64,000 nt of DNA from Megalonaias nervosa (taxonomy: Eukaryota > Mollusca > Bivalvia > Unionida > Unionidae): assembly GCA_016617855.1 (NCBI GenBank), contig JAECUM010004310.1:62001-126000 (forward strand). The letters are read 5' to 3'. A program made the translations under genes and the position numbers. The notes under the pieces are model-generated. The model saw only the letters and a program-made list of their open reading frames with translations, was not told the origin of the DNA and did no database searches. Shown piece after piece: positions 1-11,999 of this stretch (its first letter is position 1; the number at the start of each line of letters is the position of its first letter).

Positions 1-1819
1 TCATAGCCATTTTTTTCATTAGTGAGTTAAGCTTTCAGGCACCAACAGGTGCCCATAAAAACCATTGCTCATTTGGCCCAGGTGCATGAACATGAGTTAC
101 AGGAGCAAGGTAAAATTGATGATCAGAGTCACAAAAATCACTTAGATGTTTGTTCATAAACATTTGTGGTTGGTTACAGTACATCTGGCTGGAAACAGAG
201 GGTTAATGTACATCCTTAGGTTTTCATTTCTCGTGTTTCTTATGTCCTCCCCTGTCCTCGTCTTTGTCTGTCTCACATTAAACTCTAAATATTCTAGTTG
301 AAGTTTGCAATCTTGCTTTAATGATATGTTTCCCCACTTTTTTGTTTCTGTGTTTTTTCACCCCTCCCCGTACCCAAAAGTGCAAACTTGTATTATCAAA
401 CCATAAAGTGTTCAGTAAACTTGATCATGTGCTGAGGTCCAAAGTGAGTATTCAAACAGTTTATTGATGTCATCATCAGTGACAGCATCAGCTGTTTTGG
501 GTTTGTTTCCTTTTCCCTTTTTCTTCAGATTTTTCTGTTTACTTTTTAGGGGCTGTTTGGCTTGATAAAATTCAGGGCTATAAACCAAGCTGCATTTGAA
601 TGTGTCATCTCAGATATCGTTTAAAACTGCCCATCATACCTATAATAAATAATAATTAATTTTAAAAAGCCTTGTAACTAGGGTACAGAATCTCTCTCTC
701 TGTTTTTTAACATTTATCATCCACATTGGGGAGGCCCTAAATTGCTTTATGAGTCAAGTTCTTTAATTTATTAGGTAATTTACCTTTCATTACATAATAT
801 TTATTTTGGATGATTAGTTATTCATTCTTGTACTCATTCAAAAATTCATTTCTCTTTTAACAAACTGAAATTATCTCAATTGTACTATGCATCATTCTAT
901 TTGCTCATACATAATTCTCTAAATTCAAATTGTTTGTTATCAGTCAATATGTAGGCCTTTTTTTTTACCTCGCAATGTTGTTGGCTCATATTCACTTCCA
1001 TCATTCTGACAAATTGAAAGGAAAAATGTTGAGAGAATGTTGTTTAGGTCAGGTGCCAGCACTTCATGTACAGCGTGCATCTCATTGTTTTTCTCCGGAT
1101 ATTCTTATATTAGTTATATGTGTCCCAATATTTTACATTTGGTATTCATATTTTCATGCTCAAAAACAAAATTTGTGACAAATTGTTCATCCACTTCTGT
1201 AAATCTGCTTTCTTTGACTGTTTCAGTTTTTTTTTATTTCCACTCCTGATTGTATTATTTTCTCCAATGAAAGTTGCTTGGGTTTCAGAGACATATGTAT
1301 TTCATTTATTTCACAGTCATCAAGAAGAAAGGAATGATCTTCTGCATCATGCTTTGGTGAATTTTCAGAAATTACTAGTTCATGTTTAGCAAAACCTTTT
1401 AAACTTCCATTCTTCAAAAAGCATACTGTATAAATGGAATAGGAACCCAGTGGGTGGTAAACCTTTATGATTTTTGCTCTCCTACTGTCAAGAGTCAAGA
1501 ATTTTCTTAGCTTGCAGTCTGTTTTCTTTTTGTCTTCATTTCTTTTTTTTTAAAATCATTTTGTAAGTTATGTTGTTTCTCTCCTCCAAAAACTATTTTG
1601 TTAAATTTCCCAAAGTGTCGGCATTTGTTTGATTGGAAAACTTCTCCATCAGGCCAACCAGAAGACAACAGTGGTTGCATCCCTTGATAAAATAGTCTCT
1701 AGCATGTGGATACCATGACTGAGATGACTGGCCTGAGATAACCACACTGAGATAGGAAAAGTAAGGTTAGCAAAACAGGTAGATTTCTCTGTTGCATGGG
1801 TGAGGAAATAAAGCTGTCA
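1..1819. other. AT-rich stretch without recognisable gene
   Basis: Only short open frames (largest about 90 codons) on both strands. None shows a recognisable domain, paired splice sites or codon-like composition. Poly-T runs and plain AT-rich sequence look like intron or intergenic DNA. Confidence 0.6.
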
Positions 1820-2880
1820 GTGTTAATTGCCAGCTTGAAAATCTTGTTATCACTACTTCTTATGAATGAATTTTCACCAAAAGTTTTGTAATATTTGGTT
1901 GGTCTTGAATTAAAATGGAGCTGATCTGATGTCTATTATGTGACCATCTTGAAAATCTTGCTTTAGCTGCTCTTAATGGGGAAGTCATTTTGACATAGGG
2001 TTTTCATCAGAGAACTCTTATTGTGTCTCCTTGGTCCTAAAGGTAGATTACTAACCCTCATAATGACTACCATGATGGCTGTCTTGAAAATATTTGTATC
2101 TCTACTCCCAAATGGATGGCAATATCAACATGTGATTTTCACCAATAGATTTCTCATGATACCTAGTTTGTCATAATTGAAACTGTTCCCAGTCATATAC
2201 TCAATATATATGGCTACCATGACGCTGAATGGATGTTTATAATTGCATGGAGTTTTGACCAAAAGATTTCTGATGTCTACTTTGTCCTCATTGAAAATGG
2301 TACTAATCTGACATCCACTATGTCCAACACAGCAACTAATTTGTTTGAAAATCTTGTTATCACTGAAGAATAGCAGCTATGGTTTTAAAACTGAGCAGTT
2401 ATAAGGAAGACATGGTGTTATCTTGAATTCCTGATGTCCTGTAAATTTAGATTTATTAGCTGTACTGGTAAAGAGCTGTTGTGGAGGCCTTTCTCCATTG
2501 TTTGTCCTGTTATCTGGTTCTGTTATTTGTTATCTGATGTCTGTTCAGCGTCTGTTAGTATGACTGTGTTATTGCAACCCCTCTTCAACTACTGGGAAGA
2601 TTGCCATTAAGCACACACATTCAACCCAAGGTCTAGTTGACTCTAAATGACAGTGGTGTACTTTTGACATCCAGTATAGCTGTCACAGCAGCCAACATCA
2701 AAATCACATTATTATTTAATGAATAAGTTGCTTTTCCTGGATGGACGGTCATATGGAAATGGGGTTGTTATTAGGAGACTTGTTATGATGACTAGTTGCT
2801 CCTTAGCAAAATTGTTAAGATCTTGCATCCAGTATAGGACTTAGTATAGTTGGTCCTGAATGAAGACTATAACTGTAACT
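1820..2880. repeat. Degenerate tandem repeat, unit about 130-145 bp
   Basis: Successive units share the words CTTGAAAATCTTG, TTTTCACCAAAAG, GATGTCTA and CTGACATCCA at a roughly regular spacing (for example near 1835, 1948, 2082 and 2338). Units are strongly diverged with many indels, so this is an old array. It has no coding capacity. It resembles in style, but is not the same as, the arrays at 8.2, 10.3 and 34.5 kb. Confidence 0.55.
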
Positions 2881-2892
2881 GTTGAAAAGTAC

Positions 2893-2985
2893 CATTTATA
2901 CTCGCTTATAAGTTGACCTTTTTACACAAAAAAAAAATCATAAATGCGGAGTAGGGGTTGTCTTCTAAGTAAGAGAAAACTAAAT
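2893..2985. repeat. Dispersed repeat end, similar to 23.04-23.17 kb
   Basis: The words GCTTATAAGTTGACCTTTTT and the preceding ACC-T-TTTAT resemble, in inverted orientation, the sequence near 23,110-23,168 (GCCTATAAGATGACACTTTT when reverse-complemented). This looks like the end of a small DNA transposon or MITE. Neither copy is complete enough to assign a family. Confidence 0.35.
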
Positions 2986-3835
2986 AATTTTACAATCTAA
3001 CCTTACTGTGATGACTGTATATCTTCGGACACCCATAAATATTTTCAAAAGTAATTTTCTTTTACCTATAAATTTTAGGACATGAAATTATTGCAGTCAT
3101 TTCTTGTATTATATGTCATGGGAAACTGATTGATCGATGTAATAAAATACAATAAAGATATTTCAGCAATAATGCTTTTAAAATAATTGTAATACTGTCA
3201 GTTTTAGTTTGCTTTGATGTTAGCAAATATAACCATTTACACAGGTGTGGTAATCATGCTGTTATTATGGAGTATGGAAATTAAACATCAAAGTGCTTAG
3301 CTGACAAAATTCCCTCTTATGCAAGCCAGTTTCAGGGTTTAAATACTTATGGTAACTGGCTTGGATTGTCAGAAAACACAAGAAAAATCTGCCAATTATA
3401 AATGAAGGAGATGCCAAAATAACCAGCTTGACAAACATATGTATTTCAGGTTCAAACATTCCATTAATCTCGTTCATCCCACTTTTATTTATTTTTTATA
3501 TTTTTTTACTTTCTTTTTTATTCCCATCCTAGGATGGGCAGTTAACCTGTTGTTTTGTTAGAGTTGCTAATTTGATAAATATGACCTTTAGCATGTATAA
3601 GCAGCACTGCTTTGTTTTCGCCAGTGGACAATCTGCAGTACTATTGTTGTTTTTCTCTGTAAAGTCTATAACTAGTGTGCCATAAATTTGATACTTGTTC
3701 AGTGCCATGTCAGATCTTTTTGACCATACTGCGCAACTGACATCTGTTCAGTTCTGGCAATCCTTGATGTGATTTCAAAGACATAAAGTCTTTGATCATA
3801 AAGATCAAAGTTTGTGAATAGTCAGTGTTCTGTCA

Positions 3836-4310
3836 GTTATTATTATTATCATGTGCAGTGCATGCTCAGCTATTTAACATCATCATCAGCAAGGTACAGA
3901 GCCTACAGTCTACTGGGGAACTTTGTCAGTGGAAAGTTGTTCACAATGTGTAACATGGTCTGAAGGGCTCCACAGCAACAGGAAGAGTTAGTGGCCCAGC
4001 CCCATTGGACAAGGTTGACTGTACAATGACTCTGTCCTGTCTGAAAGCGGTTCATTGTGGTCCACAGATGACATTGAAGGTTGAAGCCAGGAGGGCAGAC
4101 AGATGGCTCAGTTACGAAGGAGTGGTTTACAACCTCTGTTGAAGACCACTCAACACTCCATGCCAACATAGCTGTCATATCCTCTGGCAACAAACCTAAC
4201 CAGATTGGGCATCTCAAAATCAAGTGGACTGCTGGATGTGAGGTGATGTCCATGTCCAGTGGAAGTTTCCCACTGGCATAGACCTTAACCAACACTTTTT
4301 TGGTTGCTTC
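3836..4310 (-). pseudogene. Non-LTR retrotransposon (LINE) 3' end, reverse-transcriptase C-terminus
   Basis: A minus-strand open frame (3903-4295) carries the C-terminal part of a non-LTR retrotransposon polyprotein. It reads PPGFNLQCHLW, then NRFQTGQ, then a Cys/His cluster CCCGALQTMLHIVN. In related animal LINE proteins this region is the Arg-rich linker plus a C-x-C-G-QTM-HI-CPL knuckle; here the last Cys is changed to Phe (NFPL). Downstream in transcript sense the element ends in an (ATA)n-like tail at 3836-3850, as expected for a target-primed 3' end. The upstream polymerase domain is missing, so this is a 5'-truncated dead copy. Family level (CR1/RTE-like or other) is not settled. Confidence 0.7.
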
Positions 4311-4403
4311 CTGGCAACGCAGATGTATTCTGTCAGTTAAGGTGTACTTCGTCAGTTAGATATCATACATTGTGAATTGCTAAACTTCAGTACTTTCACC
4401 AAT

Positions 4404-5196
4404 ATGGGAAAGGAAAAGGAAAACATAATGCACACAATGGAGCATTAAAGTTAAAGGTTATAGACTTTGCAGAGAAAAACAACACTAGTCCTGCAGAATG
4501 TGAATTTGGTGTCTTGGAGAAACAGATGCATCAATATCACATGTAAAATCAGTTCTGGTTGATAGTGCCAGACATCTTAAGAAAATTTGAATAATGGAAA
4601 TCCTGTATGCAAATTGGGAGTTTGGTTTGAATGAGTGGGTTCTAGATCAGTGTGTTTTGGCTGCATTTGATACAGTCTGTGCAACAGAAATTGCAGCAAA
4701 ATCAAACATACCAAGCTGCGATCCCTGGCAGTGCCATGTCGGTGCTACAACCTTGGGATGTTTGCCTAACCAAGCCATTCAAATATGTGTTAACAGTGGC
4801 ACAAGCAGATTGTAGACCCAAAGAATTTACAAAGGCAGGAAATGTGAAGCATCCAGGGATTGAGTTAGTATCTTAGTGGGCGTGTAATGCATGGGAGGAA
4901 ATTCCAAATGAGATGGTGGTCAGATCATTTAAGAATGTGGTATTTTCAATGCAGTGGATTGGACAGAGGATGAAGAACTCTTCAGTGATTTCATTCGAGA
5001 CAAGACCAACACAAAAGTACCAACAGATGACAGTAAACAAAAAGAATCAGAATTGGACAATGAATCAGATCAGGAGTCTGAGTCAGACAATGTTGATGAT
5101 GACCAGATGACAGCGGAGGAATTCAGAACTTTATTTGGTAGCTCCAATGATGAAGATGAATTCTTGGGCTTTGAACCAGATGATATCAGACAGTGA
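4404..5196 (+). pseudogene. Pogo/Tigger-type transposase remnant, internally deleted
   Basis: Three pieces in order match a pogo (Tc1/mariner superfamily, DDE_1) transposase. Near 4448-4532 an N-terminal psq-like helix-turn-helix patch reads VIDFAEKNNTSP. At 4650-4900 the end of the DDE domain includes SVLQPWDVCLTKPFK, the usual conserved block just before the last catalytic region. Past it are IPNEMVVRSFKNV and, at 4954-5196, an acidic tail starting MDWTEDEELF and ending DEFLGFEPDDIRQ. The catalytic core between the first two pieces is absent, and several frameshifts and stops separate the pieces. The acidic tail alone is a clean 80-codon frame. The copy cannot transpose by itself. Confidence 0.7.
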
Positions 5197-5199
5197 CAT

Positions 5200-8060
5200 T
5201 TACAGGATACCATGAATTACAAAAGTGTGGACTTTACTTTGTTTATTACAGTACTTCTGAAATTAATATATTACAAGATATTGTGAATCATATTAATCTG
5301 TATTATGATTTTTAGACCTGTATATGACATATAATTCAATGCATGGATTTATTATATAAATAGATTAAAAATGTTAAGCATTATGGATTTCATTACATGA
5401 TGGTGGACAAGTTCCAAGTTGTTAATTTAATTAATTTGTACATATTCAATGCAAAAATAATACAAATGTATTTATTCTACATTGGTTTTGTCTTTATTTC
5501 TCCTATCTCTGTATCCATCGATCCAATTTGACTTGTTTATTTTTTCCCAAGTGCAACTCCAACTCACTGACCCTATGTCATCCCTTGCAGATGGATCTGA
5601 CTTGCAAGAAAACACCTTGACTTATAGGAGAGTCATAAAGAAATTCCCTTGTGCAGCCCTAAAGTTTGGGGAGAAAGTATGTCAAATGGCACCTTATCGA
5701 GAAATATTTGACATTATGATACATGTAAATCCATAAAGATTCATGCTTTAGTCAAAGTCTTTTTCATGTGACACTACTTGACTAATAGTCAAATAATCTA
5801 ATGATGTCAAGTTTTAAATTAGTACTAGTGCATACATGTAAAGCCGTTGTGTACATCTATTAATGAATATGTCTTGGGTCTCAAAAGAAGTTCAAAAACT
5901 ATTAATTATCTCATGCAATCAAAAGTTTTGTTTGTTATTTTTATGATATATAATGGCAGAAAATATGAGATTGAAGATTTTGCTCTGTCAGGGCACAGTT
6001 TAAAACATCACTTTCTTGTTACTCTGAAGCCAAATGTTTGACTTGCTTCAGAACACAGAACCATTATTACATGATTGATAATAAATGTGGAAAAGGGATA
6101 TAGTATTGATTCTCATGTTATAAAATTCATGTTACAGCTCAGTTTTCCAAAATTTCATAGTTATTATAAGTTGCCCATGTTACTTAATTTTGAAATGTCA
6201 GATTAGGGACAGTTTATCTCAATATGAGTAGATAGTCCCACGTAGGTATTGTACACAAATAAAAAATGTTTTGGATGAAAAATGATGTAACATAAAACAC
6301 GAGTCTAATCTTTGTTCTACAATTTTCTCAGCATCATTGAAAATATCCAACTGATGTTGTGCCTGTGATAACAGCGATACCAAAGAACCAATCGTAGTTA
6401 CCATATTGGGCATTTAAGAACAGTATATGACAACTGTAATAATTAATTGCTTGGGTATGTGACAGGACAGCATTTTTGTTTTTTCATTAAAGATTATGAA
6501 AAAAACTTTAGAGGACTGTCTAAATGGATAATTATTAACTTGAATGATTTAAGTTTACAGAAGTTTTTGGCATTCTACTTTTGCAGTTTTACTGGGTTAA
6601 TATTCTTAATTTGGATAATATCAATTTTTGTGTTTTTGTTAAATCCATGGAGGGATTTTTCTTCCCATTTGATGTTCTTAGAATCACCCTTCATTTCATT
6701 ACATTATCTAGTACAATGTAATGTAAGCTGGGTCATTTGATTCATTTTCTGTTATTCTTAAAGGTAAGTCATTACAATTCCATGTTTCTTTTTGTGTCTG
6801 GTTTTTAGAAGAAATGTGATGCAGTAGCTACTTAAACTTTATCACTCTATGGTATGGGGACAGGTTGGTAAACGTTGCATCATGGCTATCTAATATGCCC
6901 TTAGAGGGATGTTTTTACTTATATTGATTGCATGTGACATTTGTTTTTATTTTTCCTCAAAGAATTATTGTTATGAAATCAACCTCTATCCATTATCAAA
7001 AATTCTTATTTAAACTTGAAATCTAATGAATGTTCAGCAGTGGATATGAATGGAAACTGGTTATCCAGCTTGAACAGGGCCAAGTTCTTGAAATCAGATG
7101 TGACATTTGAATGTTAATTTGATATATAATACCATGTAAATTGAAATTGTTCACATAACTGTTCATACTATTTTTCATCTTAACTGAGCAAACATTCCAT
7201 ACACATATGGTTTTTTACACAACTGTGGCAAGATGATAGGCATATCTCCATTTTGTCTGCCAATTAAAAAGAGCACTTTGTATGACATCAGGCTATTGTA
7301 AATGAGTGGTGTACAGATTTTGTAAAATAAACACTGCTTGATGTAGATAGTGTCAGCTGTTTTCCAGTTCTTGCCATTTATTATATGACTGTTCTGACTC
7401 AAAACCAGTTTAGTGCATTCAGAAAGCTGTGTTGAAAATTCTATTGTTGCTGTCATTTTATGGCTTGTATCCTAAATTAGGTCAACAAAATTATCAGCTT
7501 TCCATTAAAGGTTACCCACTCAGGCACTGATGAAATTGGCATAAAATTTGTCCCATTTTGGAACACAGTACTTATGAAATGAATTTTACATTCAGACATT
7601 GTGAAAAATAATTTGATAATTTATTATTTCATTCTGAGAATCTTTGCATGATTTAGAATATGTATATTTATGCTTTATCAGTAATTTGAATGTCAGTGAA
7701 TTTTCACTAAGTGGACAACAGAGCATTATGGCAGCAGATAATCGTTACACACTCAGGCAGACACAAAAAAGCATGTGAATATCCGTAACATTTTGCTTGA
7801 AAACTTTAGTTTTTAAATTTATTTTCCTTGTGACCAGTTAGGTGTCAGTGTTCTCTCAACTGTTGACTGTAAATGACAAAAGCACCAGCATTAGTTTTGC
7901 TATTTCTAGAAATGCTGACATATTTTACAAAACGTAACATATATCATTACATTGAATTCTGCACCATATAATATTAGCTGCATCTACTTTTGCCTTGTCT
8001 CCATCATGACCTGTTAGCCTCTCACCAATGAAGTTACTGGTAGATGGGAAATAGCATTTT
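5200..8060. other. AT-rich stretch without recognisable gene
   Basis: No domain-bearing frame on either strand. A frame at 5482-5736 begins with a hydrophobic run and contains TYRRVIKKFPCAALKFGEK, and an AG precedes its second half at 5589, but no matching donor was found. I treat it as unproven. The rest reads as intronic or intergenic DNA. Confidence 0.45.
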
Positions 8061-8063
8061 GCC

Positions 8064-8067
8064 TGTG

Positions 8068-8104
<37 letters not shown>
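8064..8104. repeat. (TG)n microsatellite
   Basis: About 20 TG units with one C interruption near 8073. Confidence 0.95.
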
Positions 8105-8106
<2 letters not shown>

Positions 8107-8219
8107 TCATGGTTTCTTTGTTCATTATGTCCTCAGGCAGTATCTTGAATGCTATTTTACATGAACTCACAAACGGTATATAGATGCATCCCAGGAAGAG
8201 TAAATCAGCCATACCAAAC

Positions 8220-8990
8220 TTAGATCACTATGATCTGATTTTCAGCTTGTTCATTATACCCTTAATATCTTGGACACTATTGCACCTGCACTCCTGAAAA
8301 TTAGTAAGTGGATACAACTCATTCAAAGTAAGTGACAGATATTCCAAAAGTAGATCACTTTGACCCTGTCTTCACACTGGATTGACTTTTGTATTTTTTT
8401 ACTTATTTGTTCAATAGTGATATGTGTGTTTATTTTGGAACAACTTCATTTAAACATTCTATAATTTGTATGTGAATACATCTCTAGAGGAGTAACTCAA
8501 TCAAACCAAAACTAGGACAGTGTGACCTAATTTTCACACAGTGACTACTCAATCCTGTGTTATCTTCAGCTATTCATTTATTACATCCTTAATATCTTGG
8601 ATCCAGTTTCATTAGTAATCATGAAAATGAGTATGTGCATGCATGTTAAAGTGAGAAATGATGTCATATGAAAACTGGATGACTCGCATTCTCAAGTGGT
8701 CTGCATTTTCAGCTGTTCATCATTACACCCCCAATATCTTGAATCCTATTTCACACACTCATAAAAATTGGCATGTCATTTCATGTCGGAAGAATATCTC
8801 TACAAAACTAGATCACTGTGACCTAATGTTCATATTTAGTATTTTCAGCTTTCTGTTCCTTACACTCATTATATTACACCCTTGTTCACCTAAGTATGTA
8901 ATTCAAGTCAGCCATACCAAAAGTAGGTCAATATGACCCCATTTTCTCACTTGTGTATCTTTGACCCTTATTTTACATACTCCCTTATTA
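8220..8990. repeat. Degenerate tandem repeat with TAGATCACTnTGACC motif
   Basis: About five diverged units share CTAGATCACTGTGACC-like, ATATCTTGGA, CTGTTCATTATACCC and AAAATTGGCATGT words (for example 8222, 8353, 8512, 8705, 8810 and 8925). The same family recurs at 34.54-35.00 kb. The units have no conserved reading frame. Confidence 0.6.
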
Positions 8991-10100
8991 CAAGAGGATG
9001 TCTCAGTGACCTATATTTCATGCTTCAGTGACTTTCTTAAAACTGTTTAAAGTTCATTTATAGGGTGCTGTTTAAATTCCAGTAATGAAGCTTTATAATT
9101 GAATGCATCTTTCTTAGTACTGCTTTCTTACAAACAAAGAAGACCATTGTAACCCATATTTTATGCTTAACTAGTGCATGTTAAGTAGAAATATTTAGTG
9201 TGTGACCACATAGATTCTTCCATGCTATATACATCGGGCCTACTCAGAGGGTCCTTTTTAACCAGTGCATTTGGAAGTATTACTAGAGATGTTTATTCAG
9301 TGATAAACTTTTCATATTAATGACTATTCAGTGTATGTTGTAATAGGTTACCCTCAGCAGATAAGCTCTGTATTGTAGATGTAAATGAGTATAAGTATTA
9401 CACAGTGGACTGAAGCATGCTGCATGCTTTTCATATGAGACCTCGGCTGTAGTAACTAAGCAAGGTAATTGGCTAAGAATCTGAAGCATTATCTTGCGTG
9501 TAATACTGGCTGTCATTCCAAGGTGCTCAAGGCCTGTGATTTTCAACCAGTAAAATAAAAATTATGGATTCTAGGTGTTTACAGTGATGGTAGATTTTGG
9601 AGCAGATTTTAAGAACAACAAATTTCTAACAATATGAAAACAAGATGATACTCTGGTTTTTATCAACTCTTTCTAATACCTCCATTTTCATATGACGGAA
9701 AAGAAAGTTTATGTCGTTGTTTTATCCCACTTAGACTTTTGTCCTGTATGTTTGCATATGGTTTAATGATATTTCAGCACAATTTGATCTTTATATTTTA
9801 AGTTAAAATATTTACATTTTAGAAAGATTAAAAGTGAAGGATACAAATTACAGAGAAAAAAATTAGAAAATGACTATTTCATAGTTGATATCAGTTTAAT
9901 CTGATTTATTTTATGCATGATAATTAGTATTTACAATGTTTACTGGAGACTTCTAAAATCTTTGTAGTGGTGAGCTTTGAAATATTGGATGAAACGGGTT
10001 TAAAATGCAGATGCTGACCTTCCTTACTTTTACCTCTCTTTGTTGGAGTTATATAATGAAGTAGAGAACCAGCCTCTATATGATCTTTGCATATTCAAAT
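8991..10100. other. Sequence without recognisable feature
   Basis: Only short non-conserved frames. Nothing recognisable on either strand. Confidence 0.5.
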
Positions 10101-10122
10101 GACATTATATATATCTTTCCAG

Positions 10123-10188
10123 AGAAATATTGTTCCTTGTTGGAAGGAGATCATAGTGAAGATTTTGCAGTAAAAATTACATTACCTG
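10123..10188 (+). CDS. Candidate exon, phase 1-1, unknown gene
   Basis: The 66-base segment is bounded by a pyrimidine-rich acceptor (ATCTTTCCAG) and a good donor (CTG then GTAAGC). In phase 1 it is fully open and reads KYCSLLEGDHSEDFAVKITL. Its length is a multiple of three and it starts and ends in phase 1, matching the candidate exons at 25.88, 28.07, 30.48 and 35.56 kb. I do not recognise the protein. A 66-base open segment can occur by chance, so the support comes from the shared phase pattern. Confidence 0.35.
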
Positions 10189-10319
10189 GTAAGCTTATTC
10201 CTTTATATAACACCATCATAAAGCAGAGTATATTATATTATGTTCTTGTCCATCCATCCATCCATTACTTTGTGACTAATTTTATTTACACACAATAACA
10301 TGAGTTATCCACTATTTAC

Positions 10320-11130
10320 ATTTACCACACTTCGTGGATGGCTTGCACATTCACAAGGGAGAAACTCTATTGATTTCAGGGTCTAAGGTCAAGATCATTG
10401 TGACTGAAAGAAAAGACTGGTTTTTGTCTGACTCACTCCATAATTCAGGTTTTCCATCATCTACAATTGCCAAACTTTGTGGATGACTTGCACCTGGGTG
10501 AAGGAAGAAGTTGATCAATTTCAAAGATCAAGGTCACAGAAAGAAGAAATATTTCCACACAATAACATTTGTACATCATTTGCCTGGACTAAACGTTTTG
10601 GATGTACTGTGATTGAAAGAAGAAAGTTGTTTTCTGAACAATGGTATTCGTTCTGCATCATAGACCTAGACATTATTTTTGTATGGCTTGCACTTGGATT
10701 AAAGAACAAGAATATTGATTTTGGGGTCAAAAAGATAAATTTCATTGTGACTGAAGGAAGATGATCATTTTCTGCTTAAGAACATTAGTTCTACATCATG
10801 GATCAAGACCAGTCTTTGTGGATAACTTGTACTTGGAGCAAGGAAGAAGAGTATTGAAGAAATGGGTTTTTTTGCATGCTAACTTTTGTTCAAGACCACT
10901 TACCCTGAGAAAAGTTTGTGGAGGCTTGTACTTAATGTATGGAAGAGATGTAATGGTTTGGGTCAAGCATTCCAAGATTAGGGTCATTGTGGCTGAAAGA
11001 AAATTGGGTTTTGCAGAATGCTTTTTTTTCTAGACCAAGTTCCTTGACCAAACTTTGTGGTTGGCTTGTACTTAGGCTGATAAAAAAATGTATAGATTCT
11101 TTGGTCTGAAAGGTCACAGTCATGGTAAGT
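10320..11130. repeat. Degenerate tandem repeat, unit about 140 bp (TTTGTGGATGGCTTG family)
   Basis: Six diverged units begin with a TTTGTGGATGGCTTGCACTTGG-like block near 10,330, 10,474, 10,676, 10,813, 10,913 and 11,051. Each is followed by AGGAAGAAG, GGTCAAGGTCA and GTGACTGAAAGAAG words. The same family reappears at 28.85-29.28 kb and weakly at 26.15-26.5 kb. One unit contains a perfect TCAAGGTCA (10,528-10,536), the extended half-site of monomeric nuclear receptors; I infer no function from that. Confidence 0.7.
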
Positions 11131-11626
11131 CTGAAATGCAAATAATGGTTTCTTCACATTAAGTTTAGTTCAAGAGTTCATATTATAACATACAATCTTA
11201 TAGCTGCCAACTCATCAGATATGCAGATTTTGCATTTCTTCTTCAAATACATTACCCAATCATAATACCTTAGGAGAACTACAAGTACGTCACAAGTCCA
11301 GCCATCCCAGGCTAGATCTTTTTAGCTAAAATGTTCAAAGTTATCAGCTCACATAGGTGGCAGTTAGATTGATCTCCCCTTGATCCTGGGCACCAAATCC
11401 CATGAATTCTTTAGTTACTACTGGAGCAGAAGGCACGCTCTCTATATAGATGTAACTGCAATGAGGCTGTATGTATATTATGATCAGGTAAGTATTATGG
11501 AAGAAACTTTTTTATTAGAAATGATGGTTTCTTCTTCAAATATGTTACCCAATCATAATACCTTAGGAGAATAGGTAAAAGCTGGAGGGAGATGCATTCT
11601 CTTCCCCAGAGAGACCATCTCCAGTC

Positions 11627-11941
11627 AACCGCTCCAGTGGCCTAAGTGGTTGGAGCATCTGCCTCGGATACAGGAGATTGCAGGTTCAAATCCCGGCCAA
11701 GTAATACCAAGGACATAAAAATGGTACTAGCAGCTGCCTTGCTTGACACTCAGCATTAAGAGGTTAGTGTTAGTACTGTTTGGCCTGACGTCAGAATAAT
11801 GTGACTGGGTGGGACATGATGCTACATGTCTGCGGCATGATTCCCAGTGCTAGACATCACTATGAACTGCCACACTGCAGACATAGTAACAATATGACTA
11901 AAATTGTTAAAGCTATGTTAAAAGTCCAAAATCAAAGAAAC
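11627..11941 (+). mobile_element. tRNA-derived SINE, family B (full-length copy)
   Basis: The head has a tRNA-like A box (GTGGCCTAAGTGGTTGGAGC) and B box (GGTTCAAATCC), so it is pol III-derived. A body of about 230 bp follows, with GCATTAAGAGGTTAGTGTTAG, TGACTGGGTGGGACATGATG and TTGTTAAAGCTATG blocks, and then an A-rich tail. Near-identical target-site duplications flank it: ACCATCTCCAGTC at 11,614-11,626 and ACCATCCCCAGTC at 11,942-11,954. Other copies lie at 29.3, 39.1 and 50.2 kb. It encodes no protein and would depend on a partner LINE. Confidence 0.85.
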
Positions 11942-11999
11942 ACCATCCCCAGTCCCCTAAGGTATGTGACAACTTCTAGATAACCCATCTTGATAATAG

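Noticed and set aside
5482..5736. Host exon or small secreted protein
   Set aside because: A hydrophobic start is visible, but no matching donor, no conserved domain and no consistent phase with the other candidate exons.
7925..8212. Minus-strand 95-codon frame with Thr-His repeat
   Set aside because: The middle is the (TG)n microsatellite and the flanks have no protein-like features.
11651..11700. tRNA gene
   Set aside because: A- and B-box-like words are present, but no cloverleaf can close and the sequence continues as a SINE body; the same holds at 24.25, 31.57 and 50.24 kb.
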